Below are positions 16,973-26,840 of a stretch of 32,282 nt of DNA, in pieces. A program made the position numbers and the translations under genes. The notes beneath the pieces are model-generated. The model saw nothing but the letters and a program-made list of their open reading frames with translations, had not been told where the DNA came from and searched no databases. How positions within the stretch are numbered: position 1 is the first letter of the stretch; every line of letters begins with the position of its first letter. This DNA is from Bremia lactucae. Lineage: Eukaryota; Oomycota; Peronosporomycetes; Peronosporales; Peronosporaceae. Location of the stretch: positions 2,546,906-2,579,187 of the forward strand of contig NC_090624.1 in assembly GCF_004359215.1 (NCBI RefSeq), in the 5' to 3' direction.

Positions 16973-17179
16973 AAAAGCACAGGCACCTGCGTACGAAGAG
17001 GTACGAGTGACGGCTGACGACACTGTTTTCTAGGATAGAGTACAAAAGCTGGTATAATTTTGTGAACCTGAGTGGGCAAGAGGCTAACGGGGCGTGAGAA
17101 GCCGTTAGGCACGCAAGTAAGCAAGGTTGGTAAACACAAGATCATAATTCTTTTACCATAGTACTAACACTTCAACATG

Positions 17180-17465
17180 GTACAAGCTATTGCTATACTT
17201 ATGCAAGCAACTAGCGAATACTTAGAATTGGGCAAATTCTTCACGTTTTATGGGAGTGACCATTCATTAACAGCAATTACCTTGTCTGGTACTGCTCGTA
17301 CACCATGTGTACCAACGATGCAGCCCAGCACAGGTATCAAAGGAACCCGACATCTTTCAGCGGGATTGACATTTGTGCCGAAATGATGGCCGCGTGCATC
17401 TTATTGAAATCGTGAACCACGCGCCACCCCCCTGCAGGCAGCTCGACACTTCTTCTGGGAACTTA
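17180..17465 (-). pseudogene. Element I RT remnant, palm deleted
   Basis: Minus strand: GGWRVVHDFNKMHAAIISAQ and IPLKDV (17365-17440, RT fingers), then immediately IPVLGCIVGTHGVRAVPDKVIAVNEW (17230-17330, RT thumb side) and traces of the connection to 17180. Both catalytic aspartate motifs lie in the deleted interval. A second deletion joins ELPA of the pre-RT region directly to GGWR. Confidence 0.85.
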
Positions 17466-17960
17466 TCACGATGTTTCCACAGAATTTCTTAAAAAGAGCT
17501 GTCCTCTAAGGCATCCCAGCCCCGAGCAGCGAGCCTTTTGTCTGTCTTCAAGACGCTCCCACCTACTGTGGGCGACGACAAGAAGTCCATTAAGTTCTCG
17601 TCCGGAACTGGTGCGACTACTTGTGGATCTTTTTTTGTTAAGTTCGGCAAGGAACAGATTCCACGACATCTCCTGGATTTTACTATCTCCTTGGCAGATT
17701 TTTAGATGTGCTGAGGCATCGCAACTAGGGATGCCTCTACCACTTTGTCGTCGGCGGGCTCGAACACTCGTTCGAAGTTTTGTCAATTTCCTGTAACTAA
17801 TTCAAAGATTACATGTTTTGACGTGCCTTTGATCGTCCTTTTTTGTCAAGTACTCGTTTTTTAGTCAACACGAGCTTCGACAGGGAATAAAAAATTGCCG
17901 AATACCCCTTTAAAGCTGCGAGTTTTACAAAAGTCTGCTATGCATCCGAATCCACGAGGT
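17466..17960 (-). pseudogene. Element I protease-RT linker
   Basis: The frame 17466-17786 (106 residues) is a shifted version of the linker found clean in element E: the same DNA encodes LPRR, MSWNLFLAELNKK, SSGRELNGLLVV and RQKARCSGLGC. Upstream, TKKRVLDKKGRSKARQNM (17815-17885) corresponds to E sequence around 11010-11080. No retropepsin body is readable. Confidence 0.75.
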
Positions 17961-18330
17961 CATCATATGGTCGTAGCCTCGTATTCGAGCGCTATAGACC
18001 AGCAGGGTCGAGGACCGAAATTTCGTCACCTCAGGGACTATGCTACCCATCTGTTTGATAATTCTGAACTTAGGGGTAGTTTTAGAGTCCGCTTCAGCGG
18101 AGCATCCCGCTTCTACTGCGTTCTTGCATTTCCTAAACCCTCTGTGGTCGATGCAGAGCTCACGCGTCTTGCACACTGAATCCTGCCGTCACCTTTTGAG
18201 TAGGGAGTCCTCTTGCTGGGCAGCTTTAGCACCAGCAAAAACTCTAGCATATTAGCGAGCCATCACTTGATCGCGATTGCCGCACTTATAGCAGACTACG
18301 TCTGCATTGTCCAACTACATAGGAGTGGCA
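17961..18330 (-). pseudogene. Element I nucleocapsid zinc knuckle and protease start
   Basis: Minus strand: RLDATPM, DNADVVCYKCGNRDQVMAR-stop (18250-18330), a CCHC zinc knuckle whose His is Gln and last Cys is a stop. Then QEDSLLKR, VCKTRELCIDHRGFRK, PKFRIIKQMGS and LLVYSARIRGYDHMMT (17980-18080), the lead-in to the protease active site; the DSGAS that should follow is unreadable. The Gag product could not package RNA normally as read. Confidence 0.75.
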
Positions 18331-19070
18331 TCTAACCTATCGGCCGCCAGCTTGTACCAAGTTGTTGCCGAGGCACTGTTATCGAATTTCTCCTCAGCTA
18401 AGGCAAGCTTAATTGCCTCTTCCATCGTCAATGGTACCTCTCTAAATAGGGCGTATCGGGATGGGCCGTGCCGCAGTCCGTTCATGAATGTGGGCACCTT
18501 CATGTTCCAATATCGTACCCACACTAATGCACGCCGACGGCAAGCACACCATCCTGCACATCTTCGTGCAGGGATCGCTTCGTTTGTCGCTCTCCAAAAT
18601 GCGCGTCTGAAGCATTACTCAGTTGTTCAGCGGCTGATACATGGCACGAATCTTTGTCTAAAAGATCGCCTATGTGCGGAACATCTAACCGTTCGTCATA
18701 AGTGCCGAGTAAGCCACTTCGAGGCCTTATTGAGCAAACAAAACATGGCGTATGACACCATCCGGGTGTCGTCCTCGACACCTGAGTGGGCCTCGGCTGA
18801 TGCGGCCAGGCGGGAAGCATTGTATTTGTCCTATTGAGAGCCTCGCTCTGAGCCTGCTCGCGCCCAAGCCTATCCTGAGTCTTAGTGTTGGACTCCATCG
18901 CGGATTGGCTGTGTGCCTCGGACGCGGACCTTCGCTGTCCGAGCACAAATATCTCAAACTGCTCCAACTAATTTACATATTGCTCAAAAGGAATTCTTAT
19001 GAGTCTGGCCTGGGCTTGCTTGTCAAGCAAGTGCTCTACCACCTCCCATTTATGTCCGGAGAGGTGTAAG
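18315..19070 (-). pseudogene. Element I Gag
   Basis: The frame 18524-18967 (147 residues) starts MEQFEIFVLGQRRSASEAHS and has a Gln/Glu-rich, coiled-coil-like beginning (MESNTKTQDRLGREQAQSEAL); its end is shifted. The frame 18315-18524 carries the capsid C-terminus: KVPTFMNGLRHGPSRYALFREVPLTMEEAIKLALAEEKF, matching the Gag pattern TFMNGLRxGPxRxxLFRxxPxTMEEAI. The central capsid core (AGRAKxW) is not visible, so the middle has been deleted or scrambled. LTR I lies upstream on the same strand. Confidence 0.8.
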
Positions 19071-19142
19071 AAATGATATTAAGGCTCATTTTCTTTGCAC
19101 GCTCAGAGAAAAGGATCGTTGGAAAGAATACTAAAGCTACTA

Positions 19143-19408
19143 TGAAACGGAGGTAAACGTCCTTACAGCTTTCACGAAACGCTTGAGAAGGCTTTCAGCC
19201 TAAGTGATTGGTATCAAGTAAAATTGGAAATTAATTAAATCATTACGAATTGTTTTAATCGTACTAAGCAAGACCGTGTTCCCGTTTTTTCGGGAACCAC
19301 TTGTTCTCAGGTAGTGCTGTGCCCGCTATTCGGGCACAGCACCTGTCTGCCAATAGAATTGTTTATTTTAATTTGTAATAATCCTGTAAAGTGGCACATT
19401 TCATCACA
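19143..19408 (-). mobile_element. LTR of element I, 266 bp
   Basis: Aligns with LTR A (5081-5404) in the same orientation: shared ACACGAAACGCTTGA/TTCACGAAACGCTTGAG, AGCCTAAGTG, GGTATCAAGTAAAA and GGGAACCACTT. Ends are worn (TGAAACGG and TCATCACA). It holds two adjacent hairpins, GTTCCCG/CGGGAAC at 19278-19297 and a perfect 12 bp GTGCTGTGCCCG/CGGGCACAGCAC at 19314-19342. No intact primer-binding site follows. Confidence 0.7.
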
Positions 19409-19678
19409 CCCTTCTAAAAAAGACCTCATTAATCGTAAGTGCTCAAGTGTCATAACTCTAAAGTTACGACCGAAGCCACGATGTCATAGCACGACCCACA
19501 GTACAACATCACCCCAGAGAACCATAAGCGGAAGAGCAATCATATACGTGATTAGCCAACAGCTCATCATTTGGAAGCTGTTCGAATTGTCCGGAGCTCA
19601 CACTCTGGACTCGCTTACAACGATGCCGGATTACTTTTTGCGTTTTCCGGGGCTTTCCGTGGAAAGAGTCTTAAGATT
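19409..19678. other. Unidentified sequence left of the gap
   Basis: No retroelement domain is readable. A plus-strand frame from 19571 runs into the gap (GLAYNDAGLLFAFSGAFRGK) and might be coding, but I do not recognise it. Confidence 0.3.
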
Positions 19679-20369
19679 NNNNNNNNNNNNNNNNNNNNNN
19701 NNNNNNNNNNNNNNNNNNNNNNNNNNNNNNNNNNNNNNNNNNNNNNNNNNNNNNNNNNNNNNNNNNNNNNNNNNNNNNNNNNNNNNNNNNNNNNNNNNNN
19801 NNNNNNNNNNNNNNNNNNNNNNNNNNNNNNNNNNNNNNNNNNNNNNNNNNNNNNNNNNNNNNNNNNNNNNNNNNNNNNNNNNNNNNNNNNNNNNNNNNNN
19901 NNNNNNNNNNNNNNNNNNNNNNNNNNNNNNNNNNNNNNNNNNNNNNNNNNNNNNNNNNNNNNNNNNNNNNNNNNNNNNNNNNNNNNNNNNNNNNNNNNNN
20001 NNNNNNNNNNNNNNNNNNNNNNNNNNNNNNNNNNNNNNNNNNNNNNNNNNNNNNNNNNNNNNNNNNNNNNNNNNNNNNNNNNNNNNNNNNNNNNNNNNNN
20101 NNNNNNNNNNNNNNNNNNNNNNNNNNNNNNNNNNNNNNNNNNNNNNNNNNNNNNNNNNNNNNNNNNNNNNNNNNNNNNNNNNNNNNNNNNNNNNNNNNNN
20201 NNNNNNNNNNNNNNNNNNNNNNNNNNNNNNNNNNNNNNNNNNNNNNNNNNNNNNNNNNNNNNNNNNNNNNNNNNNNNNNNNNNNNNNNNNNNNNNNNNNN
20301 NNNNNNNNNNNNNNNNNNNNNNNNNNNNNNNNNNNNNNNNNNNNNNNNNNNNNNNNNNNNNNNNNNNNN
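19679..20369. other. Assembly gap, 691 N
   Basis: A run of N. The A-prime duplicate begins at the first base after it, so the left boundary of the duplication is hidden. The gap length may be an estimate. Confidence 1.
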
Positions 20370-20962
20370 CACCTGGCGACTCAGCGCGGTCTGAAGTTCG
20401 TCGTCGGGACGTCGTGACAGAGCATCAGCAAGTTTATTGGTCTTACCCGGTTTGTAATGCACATGGAATTTGTACTCGGAAAAGAAGGACAGCCACCGAG
20501 CCATCAATTCCGACAAGTGCAGAGTCTTCATCGCTGTGCGCAGCGATGCATGATCGGAATACAAAGCAATGTACGTGTCCGTTTCCCAAGCAGAAGCACA
20601 CGGAACTTGATGAATGCGTACCGCATTGCTTACTACTCCTTATCATAGACGGGATAGTTCTTTTCTGCTGCTTTCATCTGTCGTGACTGATAACTCACGA
20701 ATCGTTTACGACCCTCACCATCAAATTGCATGAGGACCACCAATTGCGAAGTCACTTGCATCGCATACCACGTGGAATGGCTTGGAGTCGTCAGGAAGGA
20801 CCAAAACTAGCGCTGAAGTCAGGCTCTTCTTCACTGCATCGAAGACCGTTTGATGCTCGGGACGCCACAACCACGTGGCGTCTTTAATCAGAAGTGACGA
20901 CAAAGGCTGTGTAGAACCGGCATAATTCTTCATTTACTTTAGCAAGTAATTGGCAGATCGAG
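20370..20962 (-). pseudogene. Element A-prime RNase H and RT thumb
   Basis: Near-identical to 1151-1740. Minus strand: AGSTQPLSSLLIKDATWLW and FHVVCDASDFAIGG in one uninterrupted frame (20721-20933), better preserved than in A, then the shared frameshift and YSDHASLRTAMKTLHLSELM with LADALSRRPDDEL running into the gap. Confidence 0.9.
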
Positions 20963-21600
20963 CTACTGATGCAACTTCTTACAGTTCTTGAGCGTGGGCC
21001 AAGACCAGGTTGACGACACCTTCTCTGGATAGCTCCAACCCGACTTACTCACATAGTAACCTAGCACCGAAGTTTTCGACGAACAAAAAAAACTTTTCTT
21101 AAGATTCGAATATAATTTGTTGTCTCGCATGACTTGAAACACCTGTTTCAAGTGTAGAAAGTGAACTTGGATATCGCTGAGGTTGTTATCAGCGCGACAA
21201 TGGACAAAGATGTAATCTAAGTAACTAGGAGCCAAGTCCTGGAGGGTCTCAACACTTTAGACCCCATGCGATTAATTGGCCGGTGCATTCTTCAACCCTT
21301 GTGGCTTCACTAGCCATTCCCATAACATGCCGCTCGGGGTACCCACCGCTGTGAGTGGTATGTCGCTCTGTCGCATCAGGATCTGGTAGAAGCCATCAGT
21401 TATATGGTGGCTTTGAAGACGACGCTACATGACATGGAGTTTAACACCATGTCCTTCCTGAGAATAGGCGTCTGCGCAAAAGTATTGGCATCATTTAGCC
21501 GATTTAAGGCATGCACTATACACCAGCCTCTCGTAGCTACTTTATGCAGAAGGTTGGACTGGAATGTGGCGAAGTTCTTTCGTGCACATGACCCGCCTTG
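20963..21600 (-). pseudogene. Element A-prime reverse transcriptase
   Basis: Duplicate of 1741-2380. The frame 20963-21235 carries APSYLDYIFVHCRAD (YLDY, Tyr codon at 21212-21214, as in A), FQVMRDNKLYSNLKK, VLGYYVSKSGW and EKVSSTWSWPTLKN. Upstream, a 1 bp loss near 21406, not present in A, breaks the frame at the first catalytic site (A has AIHITDGFYQI there). TPSGMLWEW and NRLNDANTL-type fingers are still readable. Confidence 0.9.
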
Positions 21601-22165
21601 CGTCGGCCTTCTAACAGTTCTTCAATAGCCTCGACTTGAGGCTATTGACGAACTGTTCGAGGCAACGGCCACTGCCGTGGTTACGCAATATTTCTAACCT
21701 GCCACGAGATCAATATCGTGCGAACACCACGATCAGCAGGAAGTTCGGCTAGAATCGTGTCCGAAATAACATCTGCATACTCACGACCAATGTCCTAGAC
21801 AGAGTTACCATACTCTCGCGGCGCCTCCCATGACTTTGACGCAATCGTTCTTCACGCGCTGATTTTGGTTCAGCGCTTCGAGGTCGCGTCATTTGCTCTT
21901 CGTTTGTCGTGGTAACCACCTCGTTGGTGATCAAACATACCTGTTCCTCGGCCTCTTTTTAGATCACGTAGGAAATGCTTCCACGAGAGTCCTGAAAGGC
22001 GTTGAATTGAGGGCGCGTCACGAGGTGGACTCGCGACTCCAATGTATTGGCGCCTTTATGAATCCTTTTCACGTAAACGATAGCGTGAACACATTTCAAC
22101 GCTGTGATCTCGATCTTGGTGTCCCCGTCATGCTTCGAATTGATACTGGATGCTGGCAAACCGCA
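21601..22165 (-). pseudogene. Element A-prime pre-RT linker
   Basis: Duplicate of 2381-2945, including KSAREERLRQSHGRR and LESRVHLVTRPQFNAFQDS. TRPQ here matches the usual family wording better than THPQ in A. It contains the shared foldback at 21613-21657. Confidence 0.85.
21613..21657. repeat. Foldback palindrome, copy in A-prime
   Basis: Arms 21613-21634 and 21636-21657, two mismatches, 1 nt spacer. The mismatches are only partly the same as in A, so the structure predates the duplication. Confidence 0.9.
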
Positions 22166-22264
22166 TTAAGCTTATGAGCTCTCACCCCCGCCCTCTAGGC
22201 ACTGGATGTTTTTATCGATGATGCGGCAAACACATGACGGGAAAAATCTATTCTCGACTTTCGA

Positions 22265-22580
22265 CACTTGATGCGGGAGCCCCTGCTCGGCCGCCGTAAT
22301 CCCGTCGACTACAAATTGCCCATGTGGGAACCTTGGACGTGATCATTGTAACTCGCGTACGGACTCCAGTCCTTCCACGTCGTATTCATGTTGGAGCCCC
22401 TGCTCGATCACAAAAAGCCCATGGGGAACCTTCAGTTTGACCGTTAGCGTGATGATGGGACACCCTGTTCGACGATCATGTTCTCCCGTGGGGTTCTTGT
22501 CCGTCTGCGTCATACTTGTGTGGAAGGCCCTGCTCGACCACATATTCACCCTTGTGAGAGACCCTGCTTAACCGCGAGGG
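22265..22580 (-). repeat. 11-residue repeat tract, copy in A-prime
   Basis: Repeats the left part of the tract at 3055-3360 with the same unit spacing; the frame 22343-22549 reads VIEQGLQHEYDVEG and VKLKVPHGL. Homology to A ends at about 22580, where a J-family LTR piece follows. Confidence 0.75.
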
Positions 22581-22582
22581 AC

Positions 22583-22819
22583 GCCTTATCGTGTCTTGAA
22601 ACACCTGGCGGGGTTGATTAAAAGTTAAACCAATCAATCAATAGAGCTAATGTCTTATTGCGTCAACATTTCAAAATGAATAATATTGGAACTATAAGGT
22701 CAAAACCAATGAAAGATAATAATTGTGTACTTCTTTAGTTAATTTCTGTCACAGGTTTAAAAGGTTTTAAATATTTCCCTTGTAGGAAATAGTATTGTCT
22801 AACGGGACTCCCCATCACA
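22583..22819 (-). mobile_element. Truncated LTR, J family
   Basis: Aligns with 30515-30753: ATCGTGTCTTG, GGCGGGGTTGATT, CAATCAATAGAG, AATAATATTGGAACTAT and a terminal TAACGGGACTCCCCATCACA. The 5' end of the minus-strand LTR is at 22819; the other half is cut off where A-prime ends. Confidence 0.7.
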
Positions 22820-23867
22820 CGTGGACACATAAGAAGTCGTGTCGTGGTTTGGCGGTGTTAGAATGTGTATGTTTTTACCAGGTGGGAAAGGCTAAGCGCG
22901 TTCACACGTGGTTAGCAAGTCATATAAGCGATAAGAAAGCGCAGCAAGCCGAGAATGAGCGAGAAGATGAGTTGAAAATAGACAACAAGGATCGGAAGGG
23001 CTCTCTTGCGCATGCGAATTAATTAGTCTTAGGGATCTTACGCTAAATATAGATATATTTTGCGTTTGCTTCTATCAATTTCTGCAGAAGTGCATTGCTT
23101 ACCTTGCCAACAAGCGAATCTTTGCGGCGTTCTGCATTGTACCACCATGGGTGCAAGCATACCACAATTCTCGTGTATTTCAGTTTTTGTCAGCTTTTGT
23201 ACGTAATGTATTTGTTAAATATGCATCTTGCTTTTTAACAAAAAAATACGCATATACTCAAAGCCCTTTTACAGGCCTTCGAGCTATTGTAGCTGTAAAG
23301 GCTTGCAAAAAGAAATACCCAAAATGAATTATCAGAAAGTAATTTTAATTACACTACTCTCATCGATACAGAGGTTTTAATGAAGGGGTGTCGTTACTCC
23401 AGTTCCCTCGTATAATTTCGGGATGGAAATAGTTTATGCTGATAATATGCTGTAGTTTTCATTTAATAACAACAAACACAAGGGTACCGAATATGTGGCT
23501 AAACCGATTCTCTAATTTTAGGGAATTACGAAATCGACGCACCTAAATTGCTACATTGACGCACTAAGTGACTTACTGTATGTTGATTGGCTTCTACACA
23601 CGCATTCTGACTAAGTTATATTATCTTTACAATTCTTCAGCGAAGATTTTTTCTACGACATTTCTTCAACACAAAATTCCGAAACATTTCTACGACATAA
23701 CTGCAAAACGAAATAGGAAGAAATTTGCCAAACATGATTTTCTTAAGTGAGAGCGAGCTCTAAGCCACTTTTTTTAAATATAGAGTCCCAGCAGGCATAT
23801 TTATTTGACTGACGTCAATTTGCCTTTCATAGAAAAATCTTATCAATTGCAGTCGACATGACAATGA
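22820..23867. other. AT-rich region without recognised genes
   Basis: A plus-strand frame crosses the LTR edge (22795-23022) and ends in a charged stretch (KKAQQAENEREDELKIDNKDRKG) that might be a piece of a real gene, but I do not recognise it. From 23023 to 23867 the sequence is AT-rich, with only short low-complexity frames. This interval stands where copy 1 has LTR B and the RPA2 pseudogene; neither is seen here. Confidence 0.4.
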
Positions 23868-24300
23868 CATTTTTTGTCCATCGTCGTGCGGAGTAGGGTC
23901 AGTCGGATGTGGAAACCACTTAGACCATTTGCGAGCAGTGCTCGAGTGTATGCGCACAAATAAATTGTATGCTAATGCATTAAAATCTATTTTTGGCGCA
24001 GAATTTTTTATTCTTAGGGTGCTTTATTGGGAGCGAGGCCTTAGAGTGGATCCCGCTAAGGTAAAAGTCATAGTATATTGGCCGGCTCCTAAATGGCGAG
24101 ACTCAACCACTTGCACAAACCCAAAAGGATTTGTGCAAGTGGTTGAGTCTCGCCATCATTTAAACAAATATAGCGAAAATTAGCTGACATGGCTAGGCAT
24201 TAAAAGGATACGGATTGGTGCTGGATTAGCATAGAGCATAGCGTCATCTAATTGATTTATTTTTAATTTCCATCGGCCTTGCGCTTGGGCCCGCGCTTGC
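23868..24300 (+). pseudogene. RT fragment C-prime
   Basis: Duplicate of 7165-7600 starting just after the Asp pair: NHLDHLRAVLECMRTNKLYANALKSIF, RVDPAKVKVIVYWPAPK, then a foldback insertion shifts the frame. Copy 1 goes straight on as KTQKDLCKWLSLA. The region upstream of 23868 is not homologous to copy 1. Confidence 0.88.
24093..24156. repeat. Perfect 27 bp inverted repeat with 10 nt loop
   Basis: Arms 24093-24119 and 24130-24156 are exact reverse complements; loop CCCAAAAGGA (24120-24129). Copy 1 (7385-7430) has the loop and right arm but only AAAA in place of the left arm, so the left arm is a 25 bp insertion copied from the adjacent DNA in inverted orientation. Confidence 0.95.
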
Positions 24301-24348
24301 GTATGAGCATTCAATCATACATCGTCATGGGCAATATTAGCCTAAAAA

Positions 24349-24440
24349 GTGTGCGCAAGTTGCAGTTGATCAACTGCCGAACGAAAGGACACATCAGTCC
24401 GTTCAAAACGAGCTGGTGACAGCTCGCCGAATGCTTTCAT
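24349..24440. repeat. ~90 bp direct repeat, D-prime copy 1
   Basis: Same as 7650-7737. Partner at 24878-24965, flanking the chromodomain of D-prime. Confidence 0.7.
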
Positions 24441-24529
24441 CCGAGCACATGGATTCCGTCTAATAAAGCGGAATTCATGGATCTAAGCTCGTCGAGGAAG
24501 CAGAAGATATTTCTTCAAAGGATCTTCTG

Positions 24530-24780
24530 TTAAAGAGAATGGGTCTCGTCGTACTGCAAGACGAGACCCGGTACGTCCATGATCAGTTGGGAACGAGGTT
24601 CCCAACTATTACGCGAGTGTGGATATCCTCACCAACGAACGAGGTGACTCGTTCAGTCCTCCCACCGCACGGTGATTTGAGATGCGTTCAACTGGAAAAA
24701 TCTTTTCACCACTTGAATCCTATAATGGTTGTGAGGGAGGAGGAAAATTATTTCGCTTCGTTCGCCGAACACGCGTCAAT
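24530..24780 (-). pseudogene. Element D-prime chromodomain
   Basis: Minus strand: VERISNHRAVGGL, shifted TSHLVRW-stop-GYPHSRNSWEPRS, LIMDVPGLVLQYDETHSL. One extra nonsense change (the codon after W) compared with D. Confidence 0.87.
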
Positions 24781-25130
24781 ATCGTGACTTGAATTACACC
24801 TTCCATCTTTTAAGGGAGGAGATTGATCACAAACGATCCCGTCGGCTCAAGTTAGCGGTATGACCAAATGGAAAATTGTGCGCAAGTTGCGACTGATCAA
24901 CTGGCAAACGAACGGACGTATCACTCCCTTCAAAACGAGCTGGTGACAGCTCGTCAAAAGATATCTTTCTTGGAAGGTGCAACGAGTGGATCGTCAGGTT
25001 CAAGAGAACCAGACTCTGTCCCGAAACTATCAATTTTTGTCTCGGGACCATCGGCCTTTGGCAGACGCCTTAAACTGTTCCGGGTAATTCAAAACCAGAA
25101 GAATCCTAGTACTGATGGTACGAGCGGAGA
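24781..25130 (-). pseudogene. Element D-prime integrase-chromodomain linker
   Basis: Duplicate of 8051-8440, decayed, and includes the second 90 bp repeat copy (24878-24965). The opposite strand has a 93-residue frame (24868-25149) that resembles Gag at first glance but is antisense. Confidence 0.6.
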
Positions 25131-25690
25131 TGCCCGACATAAAATGTAGGATGCGTACGCATCCTTCAAAGCAGCTCGGTCGTTTACGCACTGCATTGGC
25201 GATGTAGTACAAAAAAAGGCCGATATACATGGCTAATAACTTTTTACTGCCCACATCCGTCTCTTACATGTTTTGGTAGATTCACCTTCGGAAATAAGAC
25301 TAAACCATTAACATTAAATGAAATAATATCTGCTTCTCCTTTTGTCAGGGTTTCGTTTCTGTCGATCCTCTGCATTATCGAAGGAATCATGTACGAAACG
25401 GACCACTGCTTCTCTTGCTACCAGGAATTTTCCTGCTGACTCGGTTTTGTTTTGTCTTCAGTGCAACAGGTGCGAACTGCGGAAATATCTTTTTCTAATT
25501 AGTAAGTGCATTTATTGTTGTGCATACTGAGTCTTTTAGCATCATTATTAAAGTCAGTAATATCATTATTGTTCAATGTTGATCAAATTTACAGTGGTAT
25601 CCTTCGTATTGACCTTAGGATCAATGCGTGATAAACAAGAGCAAGATTGGTCTTTGCTCGAGCGAGCCCTTCCTTAAACAAAAGTTACTC
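25131..25690 (-). pseudogene. Element D-prime integrase C-terminal domain
   Basis: Duplicate of 8440-9000: GSKKLLAMYIGLFLYYIANAV (25190-25254), RMRTHPTFYVGRL-like traces, VNLPKHVRDGCGQ. It is joined here to a full integrase core, unlike D. Confidence 0.82.
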
Positions 25691-26456
25691 TTAAACTAGG
25701 TGGGTATGCGCTGATGGCGTAAGCCGTTCACGAAATACGGTTCTTGCTTCGTAGAAGCATGCGCTGAATTATTGATGGCAAATTATACCATCGGCAAGAA
25801 CTCGCTCCAACTCGTAAAAGAGTAGACAAATCCACGAATTGTCTCTTTGAGGATGCGATTTGCACGTTCTGTCTGACCATCTGCTTCAGGATGGTCAGAA
25901 GTTGACACCTTCAACTGTGTTCCAAGTAATTAAAACACAGAATGCCAAACCTCTAATGTGAATCTGGGGTTTCGATCTGAAACCAGTTCACGGGGTAACC
26001 CATGGAGTCAAAATATCGTGTCAACAAAGACACGAGCACAGCTTTTAGCTATGATCGACTCCGGGACTGCAGCAAGATGATTGATTTGGCTGAAACGTTC
26101 AACAAATACAAGAACCAATATTCTTGGTATCAACGTCTGAAAATCTGAAGACGAAGTCCGCAGATACGGTTTGCCAGCACTCTGCCGGAACAGGCAGAGG
26201 TTGTAACGGAGCACGGGTGAAGCACTAAGCTTCACCCGTTTACAAACTTCGCAAGCACGTATGTACTTGCGGACGAACTCTTACCGGCGTGGCCAGCAGA
26301 TGTCGCAACTTTTCGTGAGATAGGTCTTTTCACGTCCGCGATGGCCACTTGTAAGCCATTGCGTGTTTTATATCGATCTGTTCGATCTGCTAAGGATCGA
26401 TACAACTTCGACAATCCTTTGAAAGACTGTTGAGCTAGATTTCTAAGGTAATACAT
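25691..26456 (-). pseudogene. Element D-prime integrase core and zinc-binding domain
   Basis: Minus strand, high to low: YLRNLAQQSFKGLSKLYRSL (26395-26456), GHRGREKTYL-like (here from KWPSRT), RKYIRACEVCKR-like, then ADFVFRFSDVD, LVLVFVERFSQINHLAAVPESIIAKSCARVFVDTIF (26008-26110), HGLPRELVSDRNPRF (25965-26010), STSDHPEADGQTERANRILKE (25850-25915), FTSWSEFLPMV and KQEPYFVNGLRHQRIPT (25700-25740). The DDE residues are all present and SDR is intact, so this is the best kept integrase in the window, but frameshifts remain. It is the inverted relative of F integrase (11945-12825). Confidence 0.9.
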
Positions 26457-26493
26457 CAGCCCTTTAAGAGCCTTATCTTCTTGATATGTTCTT

Positions 26494-26840
26494 CTAACGT
26501 TGTCGAGAACTGTTGACGGCGAAACACTTATTGTTGCAACAGTGGTTTATGCTCACTGTTGATTTGCGCAGCAGGTGAGAAAGAGTATCAGCGACGACAT
26601 TACGTCGTCTTGGTTTAAACGTCACTGAGAAGTTATACTCCGCAAAGAAAAACAACCATTTCTCCATTCGTTGCAAGACGTGTGGACTGTTTGCGGCCGT
26701 GCGTGAGGGCGCATGGTCCGTGTGTACAATGAACGGTCTATATCCCACGAGATAGACCGTAAACTAAATAAGCGAGTTCCTTGTCATGCACTGAATAGTT
26801 GCGTTCAGCTGGTTAAAGCTGACGTCGATTGATAATAATC
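26494..26840 (-). pseudogene. Element D-prime RNase H, distal half (second lineage)
   Basis: Minus strand: AERNYSVHDKELA (26770-26815), VGYRPFIVHTDHAPSRTAANSPHVLQRMEKWLFFFAEYNFSVTFKPRRRNVVADTLSHL (26570-26748). This matches the RNase H pattern YTDHASLRTAxNSPHLSQRMxRWLSFFAEYNF. Upstream, at 26840, it is fused to a second, overlapping RNase H piece. Confidence 0.88.

Noticed and set aside
18307..18837. 176-residue plus-strand frame, one of the longest in the window
   Set aside because: Antisense to Gag of element I, whose FMNGLRHGPSRYALF and MEEAIKLALAEE motifs are clear on the minus strand.
19314..20686. Frames of about 300-370 residues across 19314-20686
   Set aside because: They are made almost wholly of undetermined residues from the assembly gap.
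23568..23750. 60-residue plus-strand frame in AT-rich DNA
   Set aside because: Low-complexity Lys/Tyr/Phe composition expected from AT-rich sequence; no domain and no paralogue in the window.
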